A stretch of 64,000 nt of DNA from Smallanthus sonchifolius (GCA_023525975.1 CM042038.1:7937272-8001271); one strand, 5' to 3'; shown: positions 37,601 to 47,368, counted from the first letter of the stretch. A program made the numbers and translations. The notes: generated from the letters alone by a model not told the origin.

Positions 37601-39086
37601 TCGGAAAGAATATCCTAACATATGTTGTGCTCTTATTCAATCGGATATCGAGACCAAAATTCTTAAAGCTCAACAAACGGTTCTTTCCGAGGGCAACATG
37701 CAAAAAGAATTGGGTTGTGGAGTTGAAAAACAATTGGAGACTCGACCCAATGGGTTGCTACACTTCTTAAACCGCTTATGGGTTCCTGATCGGGATGATC
37801 TTCGTACTTTGATTTTTGACGAGTCTCACAAAACTCGTTATTCTATACACCCAGGAGCCGATAAAATGTACAAAGGCCTTCGCCAGCACTATTGGTGGCC
37901 CGGCATGAAGAAAGATGTTGCCGTGTACGTTTCAAAATGTCTTACTTGTTCTAAGGTCAAGATTGAACATCAACGACCTTCGGGTTTGCTCGAACAACCC
38001 GAGATTCCAATGTGGAAATGGGAGTGTATCTCCATGGATTTTATCACCAAACTTCCAAGAACACCTCGAGGATTTGATAGCATTTGGGTAATCGTGGACC
38101 GACTCACGAAATCAGCTCATTTTCTCGCAATTCGTGATGATTGGGGAGCTGAGAAGTTGGCTCAAGTTTATTTGGATGAGATCGTTCGTCTACATGGCGT
38201 TCCTCTTAATATCATATCTGATCGTGATAGTCGTTTCACTTCCCGTTTTTGGGGATCTCTACAATCGTTCATGGGTACTCAATTGAATTTGAGTACAGCT
38301 TACCATCCCCAAACTGATGGTCAAACAGAAAGAACGATTCAAACTCTTGAAGATATGTTACGTGCTTGCGTCCTTGACTTTGGAGGCAATTGGCACAAAT
38401 ATCTTCCACTAGCTGAGTTTTCGTATAACAACAGCTACCATGCTAGTATCGAGATGGCACCTTTCAAAGCTTTATATGGTCGCCATTGTCGTTCTCCTCT
38501 TGGCTGGGATGAGGTCGGTGAAGCACAAATCACTGGTCCCGCTCTAGTCCAAGACACCACTGATCGAATCATCCAAGTTCGCGACAATCTTCGTTTGGCT
38601 CGAGAGAGACAAAAGAAGAATGCTGATATTCGTAGAAGACCTCTTGAATTCCAAGTTGGTGACATGGTTCTTTTAAAGGTATCACCTTGGAAAGGCGTTG
38701 TCCGATTTGGGAAGAAAGGTAAATTCTCACCGCGATACGTTGGACCTTTCAAAATCATCAAACGTATCGGGAAAGTTGCTTACGAGTTGGAATTACCCGA
38801 CGAGCTTAGCAATGTACATCCCACGTTTCATGTATCTAACCTCAAGAAGTGTCTTGCCGAGGGAAACCTCCAAGTTCCTCTTGACGAAGTTCACATTGAC
38901 GAGTCGATGCACTTCGTGGAAAAGCCTATTGAAATCATGGATCGAGAGATCAAACAACTTAAAAGAAGCCGAATTCCGATTGTGAAAGTACGTTGGCAAT
39001 CTAAACGAGGACCTGAGTTCACTTGGGAACGTGAAGATCAAACGAAGGCCAAGTACCCACACCTGTTCACAAACTCCATTACTTAA
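34608..39086 (+). CDS. Gag-Pol polyprotein of Tekay chromovirus, intact
   Basis: One uninterrupted frame of 1,492 aa. The start MSDPVDTNPALTQQ is preferred to an in-frame ATG 27 nt earlier. Order with rough residues: gag (about 60-190, FSGHEGATGLLQWFEGIE), Cys/His region and CCHC knuckle CFQCGDPSHFKDKC (about 345), aspartic protease DSGA (about 405), RT with FIDDILIYS (about 740), RNase H CDASKQGLG (about 888), integrase HHCC zinc region (about 1075-1115), the DDE residues in MDFITKLP, ISDRDSRF and DGQTERTIQ (about 1143, 1202, 1238), and a C-terminal chromodomain-like segment ending WEREDQTKAKYPHLF. All key catalytic residues are present. No envelope frame. Such integrase C-termini are thought to steer insertion to heterochromatin, in keeping with its landing inside another LTR. 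Confidence 0.96.
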   Translation: MSDPVDTNPALTQQIVDRIAAILPALFQHRDQSSSNNNNNACNFKYFNSCSPPKFSGHEGATGLLQWFEGIENTFLNAGVPEALKVQYGSSVFQKRALTWWNGEKTTRTVLVAMALPWAEFKELMINEFCPRNEMMKIEEEFWTLSQDSGDNSAYVTRFYELCLLVPHLVDTLARKIEKFCKGLPIQIRSAVLSSRPATIEEAVRLSATLTDTYVDAGILHRKGGKKPAVVAAVTSKPEPTGRNRKRKSNHKQNYGTVTPAQPVSQVAPATTTTFSPTKKAYSGSYPQCDICKSHHLPNAPCWVCTKCKRLGHTQDRCRTPSNTQSQVQGHNVIQNTPSLTVKACFQCGDPSHFKDKCPLLANAIKASISASKGRVYTITASQAQADNDVVNGTYLINNQYATILFDSGADKSFVSFDFEPMLAKTRTQLDKTYNVEVANGKSVKVDSIIANNQLQLNEHTFSIDLTPMQLGSFDVIVGMDWLSKHRAEIVCADKFIKIPLPSCEVLHVYGEKQPKGLKLMTITKAQKYLNKNYPAFLAHVVKEKDKGKLMDDIPVIKDFAEVFPEDLPGIAPTRQVEFRIDLVPGATPVARVPYRLAPSEMQELASQLQELSDKGFIRPSSSPWGAPVLFVKKKDGSFRMCIDYRELNKLTVKNRYPLPRIDDLFDQLQGASIFSKIDLRSGYHQLRVNEEDIPKTAFRTRYGHYEFVVMPFGLTNAPAVFMDLMNRVCRPYLDKFVIVFIDDILIYSKSKQEHEEHLRLVLDLLKQEQLYAKFSKCEFWLKEVQFLGHVINEAGIHVDPAKIEAVKNWIAPKTPTEIRSFLGLAGYYRRFISNFSKIAVPLTALTHKGRIFEWGQEQEEAFRTLKEKLCHAPVLSLPDGSDDFVVFCDASKQGLGCVLMQRGKVIAYASRQLKVHEDNYTTHDLELGAVVFALKIWRHYLYGTKCEIFTDHKSLQHIFNQKDLNMRQRRWMELLNDYDCEIKYHPGKANVVADALSRKEYPNICCALIQSDIETKILKAQQTVLSEGNMQKELGCGVEKQLETRPNGLLHFLNRLWVPDRDDLRTLIFDESHKTRYSIHPGADKMYKGLRQHYWWPGMKKDVAVYVSKCLTCSKVKIEHQRPSGLLEQPEIPMWKWECISMDFITKLPRTPRGFDSIWVIVDRLTKSAHFLAIRDDWGAEKLAQVYLDEIVRLHGVPLNIISDRDSRFTSRFWGSLQSFMGTQLNLSTAYHPQTDGQTERTIQTLEDMLRACVLDFGGNWHKYLPLAEFSYNNSYHASIEMAPFKALYGRHCRSPLGWDEVGEAQITGPALVQDTTDRIIQVRDNLRLARERQKKNADIRRRPLEFQVGDMVLLKVSPWKGVVRFGKKGKFSPRYVGPFKIIKRIGKVAYELELPDELSNVHPTFHVSNLKKCLAEGNLQVPLDEVHIDESMHFVEKPIEIMDREIKQLKRSRIPIVKVRWQSKRGPEFTWEREDQTKAKYPHLFTNSIT

Positions 39087-39106
39087 TTTCGGGACGAAAT
39101 TTCCTA

Positions 39107-39119
39107 AAGTAGGGGAGAC
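39107..39119 (+). promoter_or_regulatory. Polypurine tract
   Basis: AAAGTAGGGGAGA followed by C directly precedes the TG of the 3' LTR. It is the expected primer site for plus-strand synthesis. Confidence 0.85.
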
Positions 39120-41825
39120 TGTAATATCTGTACTTTTCCGTTTACAATTTCCGGCCATTTGGCATTTATTGTAAACCCTAATTATCCATATTTAATAGTA
39201 TGTGAAAATTCTTAAATGAATTTCTTAAACTATGTGGCTAAAAACCATACTCAAACTATGTTTTAGGGCTAATATTCATGGTATTTGAATAAAGTCCCTA
39301 AACTATATAAAATAAATCTCATAAATTATCCAAGTGTAAACAAAAATTGTACTTATTTAATTTGGAAAATCTTAATTGTGTTTTATTCAATTAAAACACA
39401 AATTATATAAATTAAAATGATTTTTATAAAATTATTATGAATTTTTAAGAAATAATAAGATTTATTCCTTAATAAATCAAATAAAGTTTAATTAAATAAA
39501 TATTTTTAAAATAAAGTTTTATAAAAAAAAAAATATGTCTTTTTATATCAATTTTTTTAGTAAATTAGTTAAACCCCTTGACCCATTGAACCCTTTGAAA
39601 ACTTTGGACCCTCTCAATTTGAACCTTTGAGTTTTGAACCCCCAAACCCGCTGTTTGACTTCGAAAAGTCAACAGGGCCAAAACCACACCAAATCGTTTT
39701 CAAAACCGTCGAATTCAAGGCTGTTAATGCCTAATAATCGTGTATAAACGTTAACCGACTCATCTTTAATGATATTAAAGAACCAATTCGATCATAATCA
39801 AGCTTTTAACTCAAAAATTCAAGTCGAAACCGTTTTATCCTTAAACCCGCAATCAATTAGTGCGTTTGAGATGAAATTGATCGATATCATAAGTCCCACA
39901 GCCTTCGCAACATCATTTACAAACTTCCCGAACTCTCAAACGTACCTCGATTCACTCCGGAAGCTCCAGCGAAGCCGAAGAACATCGAGGCTGAGATTTC
40001 AGCCGTTCTCCTTCGTTACGAGGCCATTGCAGGTAACCATTGTTGCATTAGACTCTTCATGATTCAGGGATTGAAAGCCCCTTGGTTTGGAGGTCGATCG
40101 CTGTGTAATCCGATCGATTGGGAAGCTAGGGTTTTGCGGTTAAGGAATTGGGAGAGAAGGGTCTTCAGACCCTGCTGTTAAAACCCAAGGGAACCCGCAA
40201 ATGGACAAGGCATTAAGCCCAGTCCAGCGGTAAGGCGCGCGTATGTCCCAGGGGAGACCCGGGTTCGAATCCGGGCAAACCCCTTTTATTTTTCCTATTT
40301 TTGATTTTTATTAATTAAATCTTTAATCTTTAAAAATTCATAACTTTTTATTTACAACTCGAAAATGTACAAATAAATAGTCCAAATTTTTGTAATAAAA
40401 TTCTCTACTGTTTTATAGAATAAAAACAGAAAACTTTCTGAGTTTATAAAATTATTTATTTAAAAGTCAAATTTTAAAACTTGGATTATTTATTTAATAT
40501 TAGCAAACTTATTCCAAAAATCCTACAAAAATTAAAGAAACTTAATTTATATATTCTTAACGAAATATTAAGTTTCTGGAACTTTTAGACATTTTTACTA
40601 ATTTTCACAAATTTAACTTGTAATTAAATCAATAGATTTATTGATTTAATTAAACTAAAAATAAATGAATTTTATAAAAATTCACTATTTAACAGAAAAT
40701 ATTCATATGATTTATATATAGATTATATTTATTTTTTTCACTATTTTCATTAATACATTTAGTTAATAAAAGGATTTATTAATTAAATTTCTAAATGAGT
40801 AATTAAATAAATAATTACTTAAAACATATTTAAATTACTAAACATAATAATTTAGTAATTTAAATACTTACATCTTAATTACATACCTTAAACTATAACC
40901 TAATTACATTTTCAAACCTTAAACTTTCCAAAGCCCTAATAATTTCCCAAATTCGAGAACACGAATGAACCTTAGCTTATTTCCTTTAAACTAAATGACT
41001 AAACTACAACTATAATAGGTTAATTGTGACCTACTTTGGATTATATCTTTGGATCAAACTTAGCTTGGAAACTACCTACAAATCCAATGTGAGTTTTCAT
41101 GCCCCTCTTTATACATTTTATCACTTTTGGGGTGAAACATGTTCCTATATAATTACACTTACACTATTGACAAATCTCACAACTTGAAACAAATTCCCTT
41201 ATGTTAGACTTGTTTAATTGCATTATGTGGCTTATTTGTTGATTACACTAGTTCATATTATTAACTGTTTCGACAGCCTATGAATGGAATTAGTGGTACC
41301 ATGTGGGTTAGCTACCCCATGCATTTCTTTGATCTAGGATGCATGTAATGAATTCTGAAACTGAAAAACTGTTAACTATATGTTGGACAATCTGAATTGG
41401 ATAAATCTTAAAAGGAAGGTTTAATTTGGACTGTGTGTATATACAATAAGACTATAATGTATTACTTGTCTTAGCATGGAATTTGTACTTTATCTAAACT
41501 ACTATATCTATATCTACCATGATTGCTCACCAACAATTCATTTTGTTGATAACTCTTATTTTAAACATGTTTCAGGTGCACCAAGTTCAAGCAACGCTTG
41601 ATTTATGTTCAACACTTAGGCTTGGACTTAGAAATTTGAAATCTGATTTTATCTTGTTTGGAACTATGTTTTGTCTTGGTTATTTGAACTATTTGTAGCC
41701 TTTGAGGCACTTTTAATATTATTGAATAAAATTATGAAATTTTAATAATTCCAAGTGTTATGAGCAATCTGGTCACAATTCGGGTCATACTCCGACGTGT
41801 TCCGCCGCCCGGTTGGGGTGTGACA
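39120..41825 (+). repeat. 3' LTR of the Tekay element
   Basis: 2,706 bp, the same length and ends as the 5' LTR, with no difference noticed on reading both. It includes the second tRNA-like segment, B-box at 40262-40272. The usual target duplication is missing right after it; GATT, as found after the 5' LTR, follows instead. Confidence 0.93.
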
Positions 41826-41912
41826 GATTCACCCGGGCAACCAAAAACAAATCCGTGAGCTCTTAGTGGGCAAAGCGGACAATATTGTTGGTACGAGGGG
41901 CCGGATGTTACA
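41826..41912 (+). mobile_element. Cassandra-like LTR end fused to the Tekay 3' LTR
   Basis: 87 bp starting GATTCACCCGGGCAACC and ending GGGGCCGGATGTTACA. It aligns along its length with the end of the Cassandra-type LTR at 48506-48600 (minus strand there): CCGTGAGC / TGTGAGC, GCAAAGCGGACAATATT, GGCCGGATGTTACA. It terminates in CA, and the GAAAT duplication of the whole insert follows at once. So it was integrated together with the Tekay element. Confidence 0.82.
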
Positions 41913-42392
41913 GAAATGGTTGCTGCGGGGTTTCGAACCTGAGACCGAAGTGGTTTTGGGAAGTATGGGTTTATTACGCTTCCGGTCCCTGAGGTTTCCT
42001 GGTGTTATCATTTCATGTTAAAAGTATGATTTCTTGTTTAAAGTATGTTTTAGAGTTGACAGTTTCAGCCCCTAGGTTTTTATAAAAATAAATGGATGAG
42101 TTTAAAAAATCGATTATCTATGTTAAATGAAATAAGTTTCCTCGAGTGATTTTTCTTGAACTCTATAAAATGCTTTATAAATTTATTTACAAAGTTTTAA
42201 GAATCTATCTATATATATATATATAGATATTTTTATACTTTTAAATAACTATCACATATATATTCATATGTATATGTATATATTAATTTAATATTTGTCT
42301 TTTTAAGGAAATAATTTTTTTAATACGAAAGCGAGTTTTAACTCGGCAACATGTGTAAAGATCGGTCGGAATATCTCGGATATTACATACCC

Positions 42393-42609
42393 TATGCATA
42401 ACAATTTATATTAAGTGTATTAAAATTTTAAATAAATTACAATAATATTCTTTCAATATGTATTATATAATAGTATAGATACCTAATTCTACGTAAATGA
42501 AGAATCAATATTCCTTTATATTTGTAAAAGTGGATTTGATATAATATAACAAAGTGTTACATTTTTTACTTGAATGGTTGTAAAAATATTATATATTTTA
42601 GAAAAGTAA
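42393..42609. other. AT-rich flank of the nest
   Basis: No feature recognised between the outer duplication and the next MITE. Confidence 0.4.
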
Positions 42610-42618
42610 AAGAAAAAA

Positions 42619-43077
42619 GAGTAAAGTGTTATTTTTGTCCCTGTGGTTTGATCATTTTATTCATTTTCATTCAAAAAGTTTTTTTTAGCTTTTTCGTCCC
42701 TGGCCTTTCAAAATCTATCCATTTTCATCCAACTGACTAACCCCGTTAAATTATTACCGTTAAACCGGGGACATTTTCGTCTTTTCAAAATTTCTTTTTT
42801 ATTCTCTTTTATTATTTTCTTCTTCCTCTCCCCGTTATTTTTCAAAACCCTAAATAGGTGTTGATTTTTGGAGTGTTTGGGTGAATATACGTCGTTAAAG
42901 AATTCTTATTGTAGCCGAAATTTTTATCAAGAGACTGCAATTTCTGGGGAAGAAGGAAATAATAAATGAGAATAAAAAAGGAGTTTCGAAAAGATGAAAA
43001 TACCCCTGGTTTAACGGTAATAATTTAATGGGGTTAGTTAATTACCGAATCATAGTAACGAAAATGACTATTTACTC
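42619..43077. mobile_element. Foldback MITE, perfect 9-bp TSD, GAG...CTC ends
   Basis: 459 bp. The left end GAGTAAAGTGTTATTTTTGT and the right end ACGAAAATGACTATTTACTC are imperfect inverted repeats. The inner arms pair through ACCGTTAAACCGGGG against CCCCTGGTTTAACGGT. AAGAAAAAA flanks both ends (42610-42618 and 43078-43086). The right arm lacks part of the outer sequence seen in the left arm, so an internal deletion is likely. Related to the 18125 element (GTCCCTGTGGTTTG shared). Confidence 0.88.
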
Positions 43078-43251
43078 AAGAAAAAATATTGTAGTTTAAA
43101 AGAAAAAAGTGTGTAAATGAAGAAAAAAATATATAAAAAATGAAAACAATTGAAGCATTCAATAATTACATATGTGACGTCACCATAAATTATTTGTCAA
43201 CGTGTACGTCTAATTAAAAAAAGGAAATAATTGATGTATAATTACGAACCG

Positions 43252-43831
43252 TGTTCCACTAAAAGTCAACATTTTTGCTTAGCGAGCTAAACTTGATCGA
43301 ATTCTCACTTGACATGCCCTAATTAGAAGGAAGGTTTCCCTTGACTCCGACTTATGTCCGTTATGTTTACAAAGTGCCAAAACATCTAAACACCTTTTCA
43401 CTTCGTGCTACTTTGCTTCTATGTTATAGGCGTATGTTAGTGACTGGTGTCGCCTCCCTCCTATTTTAGTGTTTTCGGTTAGGGATATTCTGGGTCTGTT
43501 TAAGACTATTCCGGTATCCTCTAATCGAAGCAAATCTATTCAAGTGGTCTACATGGCCTTATGGTGCCATTGGAACATGAGGAATGGGGTTGTCTTTGAC
43601 AGGAAAAAGGCGTCTATTAAATGGTTACTTGAAGATATCAGGAACACAAGTTTTCTTTGGGCAAAGAGTAGGTCCGATATCAGGTCATTAGATTGGTCCA
43701 AATGGTGTAACTTTCGGTTTTAATCTCTTTATTTGCTTTTGTATTTGCTTCATTGTTGTACTATGTCATTCTAGTACCCTGCTAGATTGGCCTTTTTTTA
43801 TGATATTTCTTCCGCCTTAAAAAAAAAGAAA
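43252..43831 (+). mobile_element. 5'-truncated LINE fragment (zf-RVT end)
   Basis: Translates in broken frames into the same terminal region as the LINE at 2751-5351: first TKSQHFCL-like text for the PLKVNILAWRA block, then SVRDILGLFKTIP, IWxWNMRNGVVF and LDWSKWCNFRF to a stop at 43723. A 3' tail with TTCCGCCTTAAAAAAAAA follows. No matching duplication was identified. Dead copy. Confidence 0.85.
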
Positions 43832-44120
43832 ATTGAAAAAAGGACAAAACGGTCATTTTCCATGGGAAGTTGCAAGGCTGTGGGCATAACTAAATGTCCA
43901 ACTTAACCTTACCTACCTAAGAATCCCAAGTTAAATCCAAGGGCATTTCCGTCATTTGGTCCAAGTAAAAATGGAGCAACTTCAAGATATCCAGACAAGA
44001 TCCACTCTTGAAGAAACAAGGGGCCAGGAACCAGACCACGGATCGAAAAAGACGTGATTAGCAAGAAAATCGTAAAATATAAATTTTAATAAAAAAATAA
44101 ATAAAAATTCACAAAAAGGT
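43832..44120. other. Promoter-proximal DNA of the DUF4050 gene
   Basis: No repeat recognised. It directly precedes the TATA element of the next gene. Confidence 0.4.
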
Positions 44121-44122
44121 GT

Positions 44123-44131
44123 CTATATAAA
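44123..44131 (+). promoter_or_regulatory. TATA box of the DUF4050 gene
   Basis: CTATATAAA lies about 30 bp before a CT-rich likely 5' UTR (TTTCTTTCTTTTTGC). A donor CAAG|GTACAC at 44190/44191 and an acceptor TTGTGCAG at 44862-44869 define a 679-bp leader intron before the start codon. Confidence 0.65.
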
Positions 44132-44999
44132 CCCCTCGTGCCTCTTGAAAATCCTTTCTTTCTTTTTGCAATCCGGGCATTTACAGCAAGGTACACCTAC
44201 TCTCTCTCTCTCTTTATTTATTTATTTTTTTCTTTTTTAGTTTTTTTTAATTAAATAATTATAGTTATATTTAATATGATTGTTCATGCTTTGCTTGTTG
44301 TGAAATTGAACTTGTGGGTTTTGTCTTTGAATCAGTGGTTTATGAGATTTGCTGGTTTTATGTGTGATTTTGATTATGAACAATGTGCAATGTATGTGTT
44401 TATGTGTGTTCTTGATGTGGTAGGATTTGTAATTATAAATAAAACATTAATTAATCATCAAATATGAGATTTAAGACTGGTAGGTTGTGGAATCTATGAG
44501 ATGTTTAGGGTTTTTGAATTATGATTGATAGTAGGATCTTGGTTGATTTGGGATTTATGAGTATTCATGATGGGGAATATTCAAGAATTGATGATTACTT
44601 GATTGACCCCTTTTCATGTTGGATAATCCAAAATACTTCAAGGGTATTTTAGTCATTTAGCTAATATCAAAACATATCTGATCTAATTTTGTGCAGTTAA
44701 AACATTCATACTGTAAAAAAATTTTGTATGAATATTTAGGGTTTGCCTCTTTTATCCTTCATATGGTGTGGGAAGAAATAAAGATTTGATTGTAATTTTC
44801 ATTTGTTTGATGTAAAAAGAAATAAAGATCTGAACCTGTCCTGTCTTATTTGTCGATTTCCTTGTGCAGATTTTAAGTGTGCGTGAAGAAAAGCGCGAAT
44901 AAATAAGAAATGCAATCTTGATTAGTACTCGAATAACTTGCAATTTTCCAAAAATTGAGCATTGATCTGTAAAAAAGTGCAAATTTCTGAATTGTAAAC

Positions 45000-46238
45000 A
45001 TGATGGAAATCGACACAACAAGTTCACGAGACAATAATATTATGATGGTGGAAGTCAATACTGGAAACTCGCGAGTTAATGAGAAGCGGGCCTTGGAAAT
45101 TTCTTCACCTGCAAAAGAAGCAAGAAAACATCCTGAAAACAATGGAAGTAACACCAATGTATTTATTAACCATGGTACATGTCAAATGATATTATTTATG
45201 AAGTATCTATTATATAGAAGTCTTTCGTTCTTGTGTAATTGACATGTATATATATTTGTATATGTGTTTAAATTGTTTTGCAGGTGTGATTGCATGGAAT
45301 GAGGGTAGAAGAAAGTGGGTCGGAGATCAATCTCGAAGATCACGAAGAGGAAGAACGCCTGAAGATCCAGTCATAAGGTTTGGTTGACTTTTGAGATCAA
45401 ATGCAATAGTTTTCTACTTTGAACCTATATGCTGTTTTTCTTCAAGGTTTTGAGAAACCAAATAGTTATCTAGACTTGGATGCTTATTCATTTGACCTGA
45501 AAAAGTCAACATGCTAGTTTGTTTGATCTCAAAATTTGAAATTTTGTGTTGCAGCTGGTCAACTACTTATGAGGACCTGCTTTCGAATACTGACCGTTTT
45601 CCTGAGCCAATTCCTTTGCCCGTAAGCATTTTTTCTCCCTGTATACGTTCGCACGCACACTAAAAACATATGGCTTTTCTATATTAAAATCAGATGTTTT
45701 CTGTCCTGTGAAATTTGAGACAGTTTTCTTCTAAGGATGTCTATTAAAATTGCAAATTTTTTTTTGAGACAGTTTATAATATGAGCTCTGTTAGACTCGA
45801 ACTCAGGCTCTAGCTTGTTTAAGCTCGGCTCGATTCGATCTCTGTAGTGAGCCGATCTCAAGCAGTTCACGACCTGCTCTACTCGTTTAGGCCCCTAGTT
45901 TTGTCCCACCACAAAATCATCTTATTTTGTCATTTATCATTATTGGTGGATGTTTTGCCTTTTAAAAAAGATTTATTGTAGGGTGTACGAGAAATCTTCA
46001 ACTATTTCTTTTAAGCTATAAAAAAATTAATAACTAATCTAGCATACTTTCAGAAGAAAAACATGCCATCATTCCAGGACTAGTGAATCATGGCCCATTT
46101 CAAATATCAAAAGCATAAAAAGTCAACGTTTGAGTTGACCAAACCAAACACACATTCTAATTGTCATTTTGATGATTCTGGCAGGAGATGGTAGACTTCT
46201 TAGTTGACATATGGCTTGATGAAGGGTTGTATGATTAG
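45000..46238 (+). CDS. DUF4050 (gag1-like clamp) family protein
   Basis: Four coding exons with exact GT-AG junctions: 45000-45174, 45284-45377, 45555-45621, 46185-46238, giving 129 aa. The N-terminus (MMEIDTTSSRD...) is polar and variable. The conserved core reads GVIAWNEGRRKWVGDQSRRS, EDPVISWSTTYEDLL, FPEPIPLPEMVDFLVDIWLD and ends EGLYD. This is the pattern of plant DUF4050 proteins (TYEDLL...PFPxPIPLxEMVDFLVDIW). They are small soluble proteins without known catalytic residues; the plant function is not established. It has a spliced 5' leader with TATA box. The start is the first ATG of a double ATG. Appears intact. Confidence 0.9.
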
Positions 46239-46492
46239 TTGATCAATCAGAATCCATTGTTGCAGTAGAAGAATTACACTCTCATGACTCATCCGGATGT
46301 TTATAGCATTGCACCTCACAAATTTGGTCTGATTTTTAGCCGATTGAGCTGGTTCTTAATTTAATAAACTCGGATTAGATGCACATTTACATTTTTATTC
46401 TCTCTGTTGATCTTTTCTGGTAAGTTGTAATATAATAGCATAAATATGGCTTTCTAGAGCTTATAAAAGACCAAGAAGTGGCTTTGTAACTT
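46239..46492. other. 3' flank of the DUF4050 gene
   Basis: Probable 3' UTR and downstream sequence; no other feature. Confidence 0.4.
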
Positions 46493-46497
46493 AGTTT

Positions 46498-46754
46498 TGT
46501 TGGAAACTAGGTCCAAGAACACGTATTTGTTTAAACTAAGATTGACTCTTTTATTAATATTGAAAACTAAAACCACACTTTACAATGAATCCTTAACCAT
46601 CTATTTATAATTAACCATATACTAATCCTAACTCAACTCAAACTCAATTAAATAATCAGATAAATAAACAACTCACTCATACTCTAATACGAACTCAAAC
46701 AAACAATTAATAAATTAATATTAATAATTAATTATAATCAAGATTAATCCTTCA
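46498..46754 (-). mobile_element. 257-bp solo LTR with 5-bp TSD
   Basis: On the plus strand it starts TGTTGGAAACTAGGTCC and ends GATTAATCCTTCA, flanked by AGTTT on both sides (46493-46497 and 46755-46759). On the minus strand TTATAAATAGATGG looks like a TATA box, which suggests transcription in that direction. The small size suits copia or TRIM elements. No internal domain. Confidence 0.78.
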
Positions 46755-46759
46755 AGTTT

Positions 46760-47368
46760 TTCATGTATTTCTAGTTAACTTTTCAACTTTTTTGCTGCTT
46801 AATTGCCCCGGTTCGGGTTATAAAAAGGTTAAATGAATCGGGTCCGACATCTTTCTTGTGGAGGTCATGGAAATCTCTCTTGCGGAGGTCATGGAAGTCT
46901 CCATTGTGGGTATTATTTGGTGACATTGGCCTCTTAGCTTTGTGGGTGATTACTGATTTTCATGTTAACCAGCTTCTAGATATAGTTTAGTCTTATCCTT
47001 TAAGTGCACCTTTTGATAAAAGAAGCCCCAAAGTGTCCAAGATTATTATCTCTGCTTGCACATGCAATTGTTGTGAATTTGACATCAATCTTACAGATAT
47101 GGTAACATTAAAAACCAAAACTCTAATTTGATTCTTTTAATTACAATGCTTGTATTTCACAATCAAATGCCAATCCAACTTGATATGCCTAGCTTGATTC
47201 TCGTGATTTCTGCATGATGCAACAAATGAATTAGAACATCCAAAACACAAGCTTTTTCTGTAGAACTAAAATGTCTCAATCCATACTAAATAGATGAGAT
47301 TGACAGAGGAAGTGTAAGACTTGTTTCTTTTGTTTGTTCAACATGTCAATTTGTGGGTTCTGTGACTA
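46760..47368. other. Intergenic between convergent genes
   Basis: A short imperfect repeat of GGAGGTCATGGAAxTCTC occurs two to three times at 46860-46900. The rest is likely 3' flank of the minus-strand gene. Nothing else recognised. Confidence 0.4.

Larger units (their letters stand above)
31275..41912 (+). mobile_element. Full-length Tekay chromovirus with Cassandra-like tail
   Basis: A Ty3/gypsy element: 5' LTR 31275-33980, PBS 33984-33995, leader, gag-pol 34608-39086, polypurine tract 39107-39119, 3' LTR 39120-41825, then a foreign 87-bp tail 41826-41912. The target duplication GAAAT is found at 31270-31274 and only after the tail (41913-41917), not next to the 3' LTR. Both LTRs are 2,706 bp and look identical by eye, so the insertion is recent. 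The C-terminal chromodomain-like segment and the domain order PR-RT-RH-INT place it with the Tekay/Del chromoviruses. It lies inside the outer minus-strand LTR. Confidence 0.9.
26037..42387 (-). mobile_element. Outer solo LTR, ~3.0 kb, split by two insertions
   Basis: Read on the minus strand, the LTR begins TGTAATATCCGAGATATTCC at 42387 and ends CGGTTGGGGTGTGACA at 26037. TACCC flanks both outer ends (26032-26036 and 42388-42392). Its own sequence is 42387-41918, 31274-30678 and 27980-26037, about 3,011 bp. Removing the inserts rejoins readable text: a tRNA-like T-arm and following AACCG at the 27980/30678 junction, and GGTTGC..GGAAAT at the other. It carries a TATA-type GGCTATAAATACC (minus, near 31060-31075) and the TTTTGGGGTGAAACATG block shared with the other Tekay-type LTRs here. 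No internal domain remains between two LTRs, so it is a solo LTR. Confidence 0.85.

Noticed and set aside
41826..41830. GATTC as a degenerate target duplication of the Tekay element
   Set aside because: It matches GAAAT at only 2 of 5 positions, while a perfect GAAAT follows the 87-bp tail.
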